Below, one piece after another: positions 35,434-44,617 of a stretch of 64,000 bases of DNA. The translations under genes and the position numbers were made by a program. The notes below the pieces were generated by a model, which saw only the letters and a program-made list of their open reading frames with translations, was not told the DNA's origin and did no database searches. Positions within the stretch are counted from its first letter, which is position 1, and every line of letters starts with the position of its first letter. Source of the DNA: Paenibacillus terrigena DSM 21567 (GTDB taxonomy: Bacteria; Bacillota; Bacilli; Paenibacillales; Paenibacillaceae); contig NZ_KB895418.1 in the NCBI RefSeq assembly GCF_000374845.1, forward strand, positions 186,001 to 250,000. Direction: 5' to 3'.

Positions 35434-36845
35434 GTGAATGGAGACAGTGGAGACAGTATCTCTCTAAATTACCTCTACGATGGAAACTAACTGTATGGTC
35501 AGCCGGTGTGCTGTTTATTTTGTTCATCATTTACGCTGCGGTTCATTATTTTGTGATGAATCAATGGCTTGTACGCCAGTCAGAGCAGAGTATCCGTAAA
35601 GATATGAGTCAGCTCCGGATGTATTTGGAGGAGAAGCGGGTATCGACGCCAGCAGATTTTCTGGCCAGCCGCCGGTTTATGGAGAAATTAAGCGAGACAG
35701 ATCAGCTGATTCGTATCGTGAATGAACAGGGAAAATCAATTGTCGTCGTATCCGATGGCGTGAATGAGAATTGGATCATTCCGCAGATGGTTGATGCTCC
35801 GGAGCTCAAATATGTCACCCAGGGCGATGATCATTTCATCATCTTTCGCAGTCCGATTATTACGAGTCAGTTCCGAGGAACGATAGAAATCATCAACAGT
35901 CTAGAAGCATTCGATGCGCTAGGCAGGCAAATCCTGATTACTACATTGATCGGCGTTATTGTCGCCATATTAATGAGCATTTTAGGCGGATGGATCCTCT
36001 CGCGTCAATTATTAAAGCCCGTACAATCCATGGCGAAGACGATGCGCAGAATTAAACGGAATGGCATGCAGGAACGGGTTGCGACGACGGAGTCGAAGGA
36101 TGAAATATCGGATTTGTCTATGGTGTTTAATGCGATGATGGATGATCTAGAAGCTTCCTTCCTGCAGCAAAAACAGTTTGTTGAGGACGCATCCCATGAA
36201 CTGAAGACGCCAATCGCAATCCTTGAAGGGCATCTATCCCTCTTAAATCGATGGGGGAAGGAAGATCCCGAAATATTGAATGAATCTCTACATGTGTCTC
36301 TGCAAGAGGTGGTGCGTCTGAAAGGGATCGTGCAGGAATTGATCGATTTAACACGAGCCGATGCTGTGAAGGATCAAGCGGCGGATCCGATTGAAATCAT
36401 GGAGCTCATTCAGAACGTTGCCAATCGAGTCTCCGTTATTCATCATGAGTTTCGATTCGTTCAGGATCTTAGCAGTTTGCACCATATTGAGATTAAGATC
36501 GCTCCATTTCATTTTGAACAGATTTTGCTAATATTGTTGGATAATGCGATGAAATATTCAGAGCGGATCAAGGAAATACACATTATTGGACAAGTCCAAT
36601 ACAACCGGGTAAAGATTCAAGTAATAGACCAAGGGATTGGGATCCCGGAAGAGGATATTCCGCATGTCTTCGACCGCTTCTATCGCGTGGATAAAGCAAG
36701 ATCGAGAGAGAGCGGCGGCGTAGGTCTCGGACTATCGATTGCTAGACGCCTCGTTAATGCATATCATGGTGAAATTACAATAGAGCCAGGGATAGAGCGG
36801 GGCGTATGTGTGACTGTGCAATTTCCGATCGTGATGAATAGTTAG
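35430..36845 (+). CDS. Sensor histidine kinase (ArlS/YkoH-like)
   Basis: 471 residues. Two membrane segments (about 20-42 and 170-190) flank an extracellular sensor domain of about 125 residues. A HAMP linker, a dimerisation domain with phospho-accepting H256 (DASHELKTP) and an ATPase domain follow (N box ILLDNAMKYSE, G box GIGIPEEDI, then SGGVGLGLSIARRL). It is the partner of the regulator whose stop codon it overlaps. The stimulus cannot be read from the sequence. A terminator follows. Confidence 0.94.
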   Translation: MSEWRQWRQYLSKLPLRWKLTVWSAGVLFILFIIYAAVHYFVMNQWLVRQSEQSIRKDMSQLRMYLEEKRVSTPADFLASRRFMEKLSETDQLIRIVNEQGKSIVVVSDGVNENWIIPQMVDAPELKYVTQGDDHFIIFRSPIITSQFRGTIEIINSLEAFDALGRQILITTLIGVIVAILMSILGGWILSRQLLKPVQSMAKTMRRIKRNGMQERVATTESKDEISDLSMVFNAMMDDLEASFLQQKQFVEDASHELKTPIAILEGHLSLLNRWGKEDPEILNESLHVSLQEVVRLKGIVQELIDLTRADAVKDQAADPIEIMELIQNVANRVSVIHHEFRFVQDLSSLHHIEIKIAPFHFEQILLILLDNAMKYSERIKEIHIIGQVQYNRVKIQVIDQGIGIPEEDIPHVFDRFYRVDKARSRESGGVGLGLSIARRLVNAYHGEITIEPGIERGVCVTVQFPIVMNS

Positions 36846-36884
36846 GGAGGATTCCTCTCTTGAAAATAGCATTAAGATAAACCC

Positions 36885-36920
36885 AATCACCTGTTTCGGT
36901 TGCGATGCAGGTGATTTTTC
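36885..36920 (+). terminator. Terminator after the histidine kinase gene
   Basis: AATCACCTG (36885-36893) and CAGGTGATT (36908-36916) form a perfect stem with a TTTT tail. Confidence 0.9.
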
Positions 36921-36930
36921 TATACTTGCA

Positions 36931-36939
36931 TGATATAAT
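36931..36939 (+). promoter_or_regulatory. Extended -10 promoter of miaB
   Basis: TGATATAAT (36931-36939) is an extended -10 element with a perfect hexamer; the -35 is poor. Confidence 0.5.
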
Positions 36940-36999
36940 TAAAAATTGGATTTATGAGATGACAATGATGATTTCAGTATAGAGGGAAGTGGATCGAAT

Positions 37000-38556
37000 T
37001 TGACTGAGCAGAATAACAAATCCAAAGACTATGCGAAATATTTTGACTTTACGACAGCCAAAGTGGTTAAACAAGAAGAGGGTAAAACCACGTACCGCAT
37101 CAACGGACGTGAAATATCGATTAATTCTGCACCGAATCATAGTGAAGAGAAACGAAGAGGTAAAGAAGATATTCAAGTTCACTATGATACGGGAATTCCA
37201 GATGAACTGAAGGACCTCGGTAAAGGCAAACATTATATTATCTATACATTCGGCTGCCAAATGAATGAACATGATACCGAGACGATGAAAGGTATGCTCG
37301 AAGAAATGGGCTACCAGAGTACAGAAGATCGTAAGCTCGCGGATGTTATTCTACTGAATACGTGTGCGATTCGCGAAAATGCAGAAGATAAAGTATTCGG
37401 AGAATTAGGTCATCTGAAGCACTTGAAGACGGAGAAACCGGGATTATTACTTGGTGTATGCGGTTGCATGTCGCAAGAAGAATCGGTCGTACATCGGATT
37501 ATGTCGAAGCACGGCTTCGTCGATATGATCTTCGGAACCCATAACATACATCGCTTGCCTTACCTAATCCAAGATGCATTATTTAGCAAGGAAATGGTCG
37601 TCGAGGTATGGTCCAAGGAAGGCGACATAATCGAGAACTTACCGAAGAAGCGGGAAGGAATGCGTGCATGGGTTAACATCATGTATGGCTGTGACAAGTT
37701 CTGTACATATTGTATCGTGCCCTTCACTCGCGGAAAAGAACGCAGTCGCATGCCTGAGGATGTCATCGCGGAGGTACGGGATCTTGCAAGACAGGGTTTT
37801 AAAGAGATTACCCTTCTTGGACAGAATGTTAACGCGTATGGCAAAGATTTTACAGATATCCAATATACCTTTGCGAACTTGATGGATGATATGAACAAAA
37901 TTGATATTCCTCGCATTCGATTCATGACATCCCATCCGCGCGATTTTGACGACCATCTGATTGAAGTATTAGCGAAGCGTGGCAACTTGGTTGAGCATAT
38001 TCACCTTCCGGTGCAATCCGGCAGCACCCAAATGCTCAAGATCATGAGCCGCAAGTATACGAGAGAGCAATACTTGGAGTTGGTTCGTAAGATCAAACAA
38101 GCGATACCGGATGTGGTTCTTACCACAGATATCATCGTTGGGTTCCCTGGTGAGACGGATGAGCAGTTCGAAGACACGCTTTCGCTTGTGAAGGAAGTTG
38201 GATATGATTCGGCCTATACCTTCATTTATTCTCCACGCGTAGGAACACCTGCAGCCTCGATGGAGGACAATGTGCCAATGGACGTGAAAAAGGAGCGCTT
38301 GCAGCGCTTAAATGACTCGATTAAGCAGTCTAGTCGTCAGATTCATGACCAAATGGTCGGGCAGGTTGTAGAAGTGTTAGTGGAGGGGGAGAGTAAGAAC
38401 AACGCCAATATGTTATCGGGACGTACACGTACGAATAAATTGATTCATTTTGAAGGATCGAAAGACCTGATCGAGACCTTCGTACATGTAAAAGTTACCG
38501 ATTCGTTCACATGGTTTATGAAAGGAGAACTTGTCACCGAGCAAGTCCCTATGTAA
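37000..38556 (+). CDS. miaB: tRNA-2-methylthio-N6-dimethylallyladenosine synthase
   Basis: 518 residues. There is an N-terminal extension of about 70 residues. The UPF0004 domain follows ([11 protein letters not shown]), the radical-SAM domain with CDKFCTYC (C231, C235, C238), and TRAM. It adds a methylthio group to i6A37 in tRNAs. [10 protein letters not shown] and GQNVNAYG are MiaB rather than RimO marks. Start is TTG 37000 after a GAGGGAAG site. The long N terminus is common in Firmicute MiaB. It is linked to ricA; the Ric proteins help load iron-sulfur clusters onto MiaB in B. subtilis. Confidence 0.96.
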   Translation: MTEQNNKSKDYAKYFDFTTAKVVKQEEGKTTYRINGREISINSAPNHSEEKRRGKEDIQVHYDTGIPDELKDLGKGKHYIIYTFGCQMNEHDTETMKGMLEEMGYQSTEDRKLADVILLNTCAIRENAEDKVFGELGHLKHLKTEKPGLLLGVCGCMSQEESVVHRIMSKHGFVDMIFGTHNIHRLPYLIQDALFSKEMVVEVWSKEGDIIENLPKKREGMRAWVNIMYGCDKFCTYCIVPFTRGKERSRMPEDVIAEVRDLARQGFKEITLLGQNVNAYGKDFTDIQYTFANLMDDMNKIDIPRIRFMTSHPRDFDDHLIEVLAKRGNLVEHIHLPVQSGSTQMLKIMSRKYTREQYLELVRKIKQAIPDVVLTTDIIVGFPGETDEQFEDTLSLVKEVGYDSAYTFIYSPRVGTPAASMEDNVPMDVKKERLQRLNDSIKQSSRQIHDQMVGQVVEVLVEGESKNNANMLSGRTRTNKLIHFEGSKDLIETFVHVKVTDSFTWFMKGELVTEQVPM

Positions 38557-38602
38557 AATAGTCTCATGTCCAGATTTATTGGGAAAGAATGGAGAGATAA
38601 CG

Positions 38603-39061
38603 ATGAGCCATGATCATCACGATCATTCGCATGAAGAGAATCAGATTCCTAAATTTGAAGTACGAGATCTCATCGTACGTGACGATATTATGTCGAAGGC
38701 CAAGGAGCTTGCAGACTTGATCTACACCTCCGAAGAAGTGAAGATGTATCAACAAGCAGAAAAGACGATCAATACTAACGATCGAATCCAGCTGTTGATT
38801 GCTTCCATGAAGAAGAAGCAGAAAGAAATTGTCGCATTCGAGAAATTCCAGAATAATTCGATGGTCAGCAAGATCGAGAAGGAAATCGATGATCTTCAAG
38901 AAGAACTCGATAATATCCCAATCGTAGCAGAGTTCCAACAGAGCCAGAGCGATCTGAATTACTTGCTGCAAATGATTATGACCGCAATCCGTGATACCGT
39001 ATCGGAGAAGCTGGTTGTTGAAGAAGGTAAAGACGTACCCGCATCCAAATGCGGTGATTAA
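38603..39061 (+). CDS. ricA: YmcA/YlbF family protein RicA
   Basis: 152 residues. The body (about 25-140) is the helical YlbF/YmcA fold with LQEELDNIPIVAEFQQSQSDLN. RicA is part of the RicA-RicF-RicT complex (YmcA-YlbF-YaaT), which binds iron-sulfur clusters and affects RNase Y cleavage, biofilm, competence and sporulation. The C-terminal SKCGD keeps a cysteine. The N terminus has an unusual histidine cluster (HDHHDHSHEEN). ATG 38603 follows GGAGAG; the ORF start at 38531 lies inside miaB. It is next to miaB, and rny lies 10 kb upstream. Confidence 0.9.
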   Translation: MSHDHHDHSHEENQIPKFEVRDLIVRDDIMSKAKELADLIYTSEEVKMYQQAEKTINTNDRIQLLIASMKKKQKEIVAFEKFQNNSMVSKIEKEIDDLQEELDNIPIVAEFQQSQSDLNYLLQMIMTAIRDTVSEKLVVEEGKDVPASKCGD

Positions 39062-39067
39062 ACAAGA

Positions 39068-39112
39068 AGAGCTGCTTCCTACGCTACAAGCGTAAGTTGC
39101 AGCTCTTTTTTT
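39068..39112 (+). terminator. Terminator after ricA
   Basis: AGAGCTGC (39068-39075) pairs with GCAGCTCT (39099-39106), with an inner ACGC/GCGT hairpin, followed by T6-7. Copy 2 of the 122-base repeat begins immediately after. Confidence 0.92.
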
Positions 39113-39113
39113 A

Positions 39114-39235
39114 ACCACATCAGAAAGTATAAGTTTTCGCAAATGTAGCGAAAACTTCTTTTTGATTGGCGATAAAAACAACCGCTGAATGCGGTCACTC
39201 ATCTTCGAGAATACATCGATAGAAGTTTTTCTCAT
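39114..39235. repeat. Dispersed three-hairpin repeat, copy 2 (122 bp)
   Basis: Same 122-base unit as at 33915-34036, same orientation and same position relative to the upstream terminator. In this copy hairpin 1 (AAGTTTTCGC/GCGAAAACTT) and hairpin 2 (ACCGC/GCGGT) are perfect. Hairpin 3 has one mismatch. Some differences between copies keep pairing (C-G against T-G in hairpin 2). Confidence 0.8.
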
Positions 39236-39283
39236 TAATCCTCATTTTCCAAGTGTTTGCATCTACAAAATCTTTATAAATCA

Positions 39284-39328
39284 TTGACATGATGTTAACA
39301 ATTGTTGCCTATAGTTAACTTGCTAACA
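39284..39328 (+). promoter_or_regulatory. Possible promoter/operator of the ABC importer genes
   Basis: TTGACA (39284-39289) is a good -35 box but the -10 is unclear (CTATAG after 19 bases). Palindromes lie around it: AACAATTGTT, and two GTTAAC hexamers 14 bases apart. This could be a repressor site. Confidence 0.35.
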
Positions 39329-39352
39329 TATTTGAGTTATGGAGGATACACG

Positions 39353-40411
39353 ATGCAACCTTATTTACAACTAGCGCAAATCCATAAAAAATTTGGATCA
39401 TTTACTTCGCTTAAAGGCATTGATTTGCATATTGAAAATCATGAATTTGTGTGTTTGCTCGGACCGAGTGGATGCGGAAAGACGACCTTACTGCGGATCA
39501 TCGCAGGACTCGAGACCGCAACGGGAGGTTCGATTACGCTCGCGGGAAAAAATATTACAAGAATGCCAGCAGGGCAACGGAATTTCGCGATGATGTTCCA
39601 ATCGTATGCACTATTCCCGAATCTCACCGCTTATGAGAATATCGCGTATGGCTTGTACACGAAAAAGCTATCGAAAGCGGATATCAAGAAGCGGGTGGAA
39701 GAGGTTCTCGATCTAGTAAATCTGACTGCGCTGGCAGGTCATTATCCGGGCCAATGCTCCGGCGGTCAGCAGCAGCGGATTGCTCTTGCCCGCGCACTTG
39801 CGATGGCACCCGATGTACTGCTGTTGGATGAACCATTGTCAGCACTGGATGCAAAAGTTCGCGACAAGCTGCGCCGTGAGATTCGTAACCTTCATGAGAA
39901 GTGTGGTATGACGACCATTATGGTAACGCACGATCAAGAAGAAGCGCTTACGATGGCGGACAAGATTGTTGTCATGAATAATGCTGAGATTGTGCAGATT
40001 GGGACACCACAGGAAGTCTATGAACAGCCGAATAGTCCTTTTGTTGCTGATTTTATTGGCGCGATCAATTTCATGAAGGACGATTCGACGCGTGAGCTTC
40101 ATCCACAAGATCAACAGGCTTCAGCGATTCGTCCGGAGCATATTCATCTTGGAGCATTTGCAGATGATGAAGGTGGAGCATTGCAGTATGGCAAAATACA
40201 AAATATCGAATTTCGCGGCTCCTTCTATCGTGTCACTTTACAATGGATGGACGATGAGCGTCTCGCAAACCCGCGCTTCGTGATGATCGATATCTCTACC
40301 GAACAGTCTAAAGGGCTTCAGCTCATGAAGGAGCAAATCATTCCTTTTAGTCTTCCTAAAGAACGGATCATTACATTTGAGACAGAGAAACCGATACTGG
40401 TGCGTGCGTAG
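39353..40411 (+). CDS. ABC importer ATPase (2-aminoethylphosphonate/iron type)
   Basis: 352 residues. Walker A GPSGCGKTT, Q-loop region FQSYALFPNLTAYEN, signature CSGGQQQR, Walker B VLLLDEPLSALD and a C-terminal TOBE-like domain. It belongs to the PotA/FbpC importer group. Pairing with one long fused permease resembles the putative 2-aminoethylphosphonate transporters (PhnT2-PhnU2) and ferric FbpBC systems, so the substrate is open. ATG 39353 follows GGAGG. No periplasmic-type binding protein gene is next to it. Confidence 0.85.
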   Translation: MQPYLQLAQIHKKFGSFTSLKGIDLHIENHEFVCLLGPSGCGKTTLLRIIAGLETATGGSITLAGKNITRMPAGQRNFAMMFQSYALFPNLTAYENIAYGLYTKKLSKADIKKRVEEVLDLVNLTALAGHYPGQCSGGQQQRIALARALAMAPDVLLLDEPLSALDAKVRDKLRREIRNLHEKCGMTTIMVTHDQEEALTMADKIVVMNNAEIVQIGTPQEVYEQPNSPFVADFIGAINFMKDDSTRELHPQDQQASAIRPEHIHLGAFADDEGGALQYGKIQNIEFRGSFYRVTLQWMDDERLANPRFVMIDISTEQSKGLQLMKEQIIPFSLPKERIITFETEKPILVRA

Positions 40412-40422
40412 GGGGATTATAC

Positions 40423-42141
40423 GTGAAGTGGAATGAGATTTTACAGCGACTGCTATTACTTCTTATTGTGATTCTACTCGGATTCAGTATTCTGCTTCCG
40501 CTCGGCAGTTTATTTGAGAAAGCATTCATGAATGAACAAGGGCAATGGATCGGGGTATCCAATTTGCTCAATTATATGAAATCACCTGCATTACTTCAAT
40601 CGTTAGGACATACGATGTATGTCTCGATAATTAGTACAATCATCTCGGTTGGCTTAGCATTTGTGTATGCTTATGGCATTGTGCGCACACCGATGAGAGG
40701 GAAGACATTTTTCCGATACACTGCGATGCTGCCGTTATTTGCTCCTTCGATGTTCTTCGGGCTTGCGCTGACCTTTATGTTCGGGAATCAAGGGTTTATC
40801 ACGACAGGATTTTTCGGGCATCTGCCATTTGGTATCGATATTCATCTCTATGGGCCTGTAGGGATCATTATCTCGGAAGTGGTGTATACGTTCCCGCAAG
40901 CCTTTTTGATTCTAGTGGTTGCATTATCGATGTCAGATTATCGGTTATATGAAGCCGCAGAGATGCTCGGTGCGAATCCGATGCGGAAGTTTTGGACGGT
41001 CACGCTTCCAGGGACCAAATACGGACTTATCAGTGCCTTCTTCGTCTGTTTCACGCTAGCATTTACCGACTTCGGGGCGCCAAAAATTGTAGGAGGACAA
41101 TACAACGTGCTCGCCACTGATATGTACAAGTATGTCATTGGACAGCAGAACATGACGATGGGGGCTACTGTCGGACTTGTTCTCATCGTTCCTGCATGCC
41201 TCGCGTTTCTTGTAGATCGCTACTTAGATCGTAAACAGAAAAATGCGGTCAGTGCCAAGGCTGCCCCGTATCGATTGGTGCCTCGCGTATGGCGCGACCG
41301 GCTTTACACGATTTATTGCGCGATCATCTCCGGTGCGATTCTCGTCTTATTACTAACGGTAATATTCGGCGCTTTTGCGAAGCTCTGGCCATATAATTTA
41401 TCGCTCACCTTAGACCACTTTGACTTTACAAAGGTTGCAGGGGGAACCGGTTGGGAGCCTTTCTGGAACAGTATTAGAGTGGCGGCATTGACGGCGGTCA
41501 TCGGAACATTTGTGACTTATTTGACGGCTTATGCGATTGAGAAGATCAATCATTGGAAGTTTGTGCGCCAGATCAGTTATTTTCTAGCGATCCTTCCATT
41601 AGCTCTACCCGGGTTGGTGCTGGGTCTTGCTTACATCTTCTTCTTCAATGATCGATCGAATCCAATGCACGGCTTGTATGGCTCCATCTGGATTCTTGTT
41701 CTCGTTAACATTGTCCATTTCTTCTCCGTTTCCTTCATTACAGCAACAACGGCATTGAAGAAGCTGGATTCCGAGTTCGAGAAGGCGTCGGATTCGATGG
41801 GTGTTCCGTTCTATCGCACCTTGTTCCGCGTGACGATTCCGATTACGCTTCCTGCAATGATGGAGATGGGGATCTACTTCTTCATCAACTCTATGGTGAC
41901 GATCTCGGCAGTTGTCTTCCTATACGCGCCGGATTTGAAGCTAGCTTCGGTTATGATCGTGAATATGGATGATGCGGGAGATATCGCGCCTGCATCAGCG
42001 ATGTCCATCTTACTTGTTGCAACGAGTGTGTTGGTCCGCATCCTGTATGAATGGGCAACATCGGCTATGCGAAAGCGTGCAGCGAAGTGGCAATCTAGAA
42101 CGAATGACGCGCAGCAAGATAGCGGTGCAATGAAGCTCTAA
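40423..42141 (+). CDS. ABC importer permease, two fused domains
   Basis: 572 residues, with about 12 membrane segments. There are two BPD_transp_1 domains in tandem; each has an EAA loop (YEAAEMLGANPMRKFWTVTLPG and FEKASDSMGVPFYRTLFRVTIP, shortened here), which contacts the ATPase. The layout is FbpB/PhnU2-like. GTG 40423 follows GGGGGAT, 11 bases after the ATPase gene. A terminator follows. Confidence 0.86.
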   Translation: MKWNEILQRLLLLLIVILLGFSILLPLGSLFEKAFMNEQGQWIGVSNLLNYMKSPALLQSLGHTMYVSIISTIISVGLAFVYAYGIVRTPMRGKTFFRYTAMLPLFAPSMFFGLALTFMFGNQGFITTGFFGHLPFGIDIHLYGPVGIIISEVVYTFPQAFLILVVALSMSDYRLYEAAEMLGANPMRKFWTVTLPGTKYGLISAFFVCFTLAFTDFGAPKIVGGQYNVLATDMYKYVIGQQNMTMGATVGLVLIVPACLAFLVDRYLDRKQKNAVSAKAAPYRLVPRVWRDRLYTIYCAIISGAILVLLLTVIFGAFAKLWPYNLSLTLDHFDFTKVAGGTGWEPFWNSIRVAALTAVIGTFVTYLTAYAIEKINHWKFVRQISYFLAILPLALPGLVLGLAYIFFFNDRSNPMHGLYGSIWILVLVNIVHFFSVSFITATTALKKLDSEFEKASDSMGVPFYRTLFRVTIPITLPAMMEMGIYFFINSMVTISAVVFLYAPDLKLASVMIVNMDDAGDIAPASAMSILLVATSVLVRILYEWATSAMRKRAAKWQSRTNDAQQDSGAMKL

Positions 42142-42168
42142 TTTTTATAACTAGGATCAATTTTTGGG

Positions 42169-42208
42169 AAAAGGCATTCTGACCGGGGACGGTTTGGATG
42201 TCTTTTTT
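42169..42208 (+). terminator. Terminator after the importer permease gene
   Basis: AAAAGGCATTC (42169-42179) pairs with GGATGTCTTTT with two G-T wobbles, followed by more T. Confidence 0.8.
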
Positions 42209-42309
42209 GTGATCAATGCGAAAAACTTCGAAGTAAATTGAGCATTCCATGATATTTTCCGCTGAAGCGACGTATATATGGAAGAATGACAGAAGGGAGT
42301 GGACAGGAG

Positions 42310-42747
42310 ATGGATGTGTGGGTTGTCTGGTTAATCATTGCGGCTGTTCTGCTAATCGCTGAAATGATGTCTTTCACTTTTTACATGTTATGGCTCGCGA
42401 TCGGCGCGCTAGCTGGATTGATTGTAGCGCTGGCAGTACCGGAATCATCGCTTCTATTTCAAGTGATCATCGCTGCTGTAGTCGCTGTTCTGCTTACAAT
42501 CTTCACGAAGCCTCTGACACACAAACTTCGCAAATCTCGTGGGTTCCAGGATGCTGTGGATCAATTGGTTGGGAAGAAAGGGATTGTGACGGAGCCGATT
42601 GAGCTTGGTCAAATGGGGATTGTGAAAGTAGAAAATGAATATTGGAGTGCAACGGCGAATAAAACCCTTAGTCGTGATGCAGAAGTCAGGGTGTTGCACC
42701 GTCGTAGTACGATTCTAGAAGTAGAACCTTGGGGAGGCGATGTCTAG
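42310..42747 (+). CDS. NfeD-like membrane protein
   Basis: 145 residues. Two or three membrane segments (about 5-60) and a C-terminal OB-fold (about 85-145, GKKGIVTEPIELGQMGIVKVENEYWSA shortened). Short NfeD proteins pair with SPFH/stomatin-type proteins in membrane domains. The next gene is exactly such a partner and begins at or near the stop. ATG 42310 is 10 bases from AAGGGAG; ATG 42286 is less likely. Confidence 0.85.
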   Translation: MDVWVVWLIIAAVLLIAEMMSFTFYMLWLAIGALAGLIVALAVPESSLLFQVIIAAVVAVLLTIFTKPLTHKLRKSRGFQDAVDQLVGKKGIVTEPIELGQMGIVKVENEYWSATANKTLSRDAEVRVLHRRSTILEVEPWGGDV

Positions 42748-42748
42748 T

Positions 42749-43681
42749 ATGGAATGGGTTATTACGATTGTAATTCTATTGGTTGTCGTTGTCTTTATCG
42801 CACTTACGGTGAAGATTGTGCCGCAGCAGCGTGTTGGGGTCGTGGAACGGCTGGGTAAATTCAATCGACTGTTAACGCCTGGAATTAATATTCTTATCCC
42901 GATAATTGATCATGTTCGTACGTATCATGACTTGCGTATCCAACAAGCGAATGTTCCGCCACAGACGGTGATTACGAAGGATAATGTACAGGTACAGATC
43001 GATACGATTATATTCTATCAGGTGGTCGGACCTGAGCATGCAACGTACGGTATTTCTGATTATGTCTATGGTGTTCGCAATATTTCAACGGCAACGATGC
43101 GTCAAATTATTGGGAAGCTAGAGCTAGACGAGACGTTGTCAGGCCGGGAGAAAATATCGACTGAAATCCGCATTGCGCTCGATGAAGCGACGGAGAAGTG
43201 GGGCGTGCGAATTGAGCGCGTTGAGGTCATTGACATTAAGCCGCCGCTTGATATCCAGGAATCGATGGATAAGCAGATGAAGGCAGAGCGGAATAAACGT
43301 GCCATTGTGCTTGAAGCCGAGGCGGCGAAGCAGGATATGATATTACGCGCTGAAGGGGATAAACAGAGTAAGATTTTGAAGGCAGAGGGAGACAAAGAGG
43401 CGCGTATTCGCGAAGCGGAGGGCATGCGGCAGGCACAAGAGCTTGAAGCACTTGGTCGCGCCAAGGCGATCCAAGCCGTCGCAGAGGCTGAGAAGACACG
43501 GATTGAGCTCATTGCTTCGGCAGGGTTGAATGAGAATATTCTCGCTTATCGCTCGTTTGAAGCTCTTACAGATATTTCGAACGGCGCTGCGAATAAAATA
43601 TTTATCCCGGCAAGTGCAGTTGAGACGCTGGGCAGTATCGGCGCGATCGGTGAGATGTTCAAAGCGAAGAAATCCGTATAG
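42749..43681 (+). CDS. SPFH/stomatin-like membrane protein (paraslipin, QmcA-like)
   Basis: 310 residues. One N-terminal membrane segment (about 3-23), an SPFH/Band 7 domain (IVPQQRVGVVERLGKF to GVRIERVEVIDIKPP) and a C-terminal coiled coil rich in Ala, Glu and Lys (about 185-255). These proteins form large rings in functional membrane microdomains. It is co-transcribed with the NfeD gene. ATG 42740 overlaps the nfeD stop but is only 2 bases from the GGAGG; ATG 42749 is better spaced. It is not FloT, which is longer and lacks this N terminus. Confidence 0.88.
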   Translation: MEWVITIVILLVVVVFIALTVKIVPQQRVGVVERLGKFNRLLTPGINILIPIIDHVRTYHDLRIQQANVPPQTVITKDNVQVQIDTIIFYQVVGPEHATYGISDYVYGVRNISTATMRQIIGKLELDETLSGREKISTEIRIALDEATEKWGVRIERVEVIDIKPPLDIQESMDKQMKAERNKRAIVLEAEAAKQDMILRAEGDKQSKILKAEGDKEARIREAEGMRQAQELEALGRAKAIQAVAEAEKTRIELIASAGLNENILAYRSFEALTDISNGAANKIFIPASAVETLGSIGAIGEMFKAKKSV

Positions 43682-43701
43682 AAGCTGGAAATCGAAGAAA
43701 G

Positions 43702-43736
43702 ATAAGCTAAGCGATTATGCGAGGCTTATTTTTTTT
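43702..43736 (+). terminator. Terminator after the SPFH gene
   Basis: ATAAGC (43702-43707) and GCTTAT (43724-43729), a short stem, followed by eight T. Confidence 0.65.
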
Positions 43737-43757
43737 GTGATACAATAGAACGAATGA

Positions 43758-43785
43758 TTGACATTCACGCTTAATATGTCATAAT
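43758..43785 (+). promoter_or_regulatory. Promoter and possible NrtR operator
   Basis: TTGACA (43758-43763), a 16-base spacer and CATAAT (43780-43785). The inverted repeat TGACAT (43759-43764)/ATGTCA (43776-43781) covers this promoter and is a candidate binding site for the regulator encoded next. Confidence 0.5.
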
Positions 43786-43825
43786 AATAATATCAAAAAT
43801 ACAATAATAAATCGGGGCGAGATCG

Positions 43826-44596
43826 ATGGATTCGACAGAGAACCAGGCATATAATGTGGGGAAATATCGGACACCAGACGGTGCTCCGGCAGATATCGTG
43901 ATTTTTACGATTACACAAACAGAGAAGCAGACGGCGAAGAAATCGCTGCCATATCGTGAATTGATGGTGTTGCTTATTCAGCGCAAGCGATGGCCGTTCG
44001 CTGGGAGCTGGGCTCTACCCGGCGGTTTTGGCAAAGAATCCGAGACGTTATTTGAGACAGCGCGTCGTGAACTGATGGAAGAGACAGGCGTAGCGGATGT
44101 CCATTTAGATTATTTGAACGTCTACAGCAAGCCAGGGCGCGACCCAAGAGGATGGATGATCTCACATGCCTTCTTCGCACTTGTGAACGAGAAGTGGCTG
44201 GAGAAGCGCAAAGCCCAAGACGACGCCGAAGATGTGAAATTATTCACGGTAACGGAAGCGCTGCACAAGTTAGAGTTAGCTTTTGACCACCGTGAGATTA
44301 TAGCAGATGCTTATCGCAATATTCAACAACAGATGCTTGTAACGACGATTGCCAAGGAATTTTTACCGGAATTGTTCACGCTAAGCGAGCTGTACCAGGT
44401 GATTCAGACCGTTGTTCCGGAATTCAAAGAAACGAATTTTATTCGGAAAATCACTTCGACCCAGAGTCGTAAAGGGATCATTCAAGTGGCTTGTGATAAA
44501 TCGGGTGAGAAGCTGTATTCCAATCAATACTCACAACGGCCTGCACAGTTGTATCGATTTACTGATTATGTACCAGAAGTGTCGATCTATACATAA
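43826..44596 (+). CDS. nrtR: Nudix-domain regulator, NrtR-like
   Basis: 256 residues. The N-terminal Nudix domain has an intact Nudix box (from GFGKESE to RRELMEETG). The C-terminal 90 residues form a winged-helix region (TLSELYQVIQTV, NFIRKIT). This two-domain plan is that of NrtR, a repressor of NAD genes whose Nudix domain senses ADP-ribose. It stands directly before pncA and pncB, which supports the call. Because the Nudix box is intact, it could also keep ADP-ribose hydrolase activity. Confidence 0.85.
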   Translation: MDSTENQAYNVGKYRTPDGAPADIVIFTITQTEKQTAKKSLPYRELMVLLIQRKRWPFAGSWALPGGFGKESETLFETARRELMEETGVADVHLDYLNVYSKPGRDPRGWMISHAFFALVNEKWLEKRKAQDDAEDVKLFTVTEALHKLELAFDHREIIADAYRNIQQQMLVTTIAKEFLPELFTLSELYQVIQTVVPEFKETNFIRKITSTQSRKGIIQVACDKSGEKLYSNQYSQRPAQLYRFTDYVPEVSIYT

Positions 44597-44617
44597 TGCC
44601 ATGAGGAGTGATGAACT

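Noticed and set aside
43102-43512. Minus-strand frame opposite the SPFH coiled coil (136 codons)
   Set aside because: Its Ser/Ala-rich composition is the complement of the coiled-coil codons; there is no start signal.
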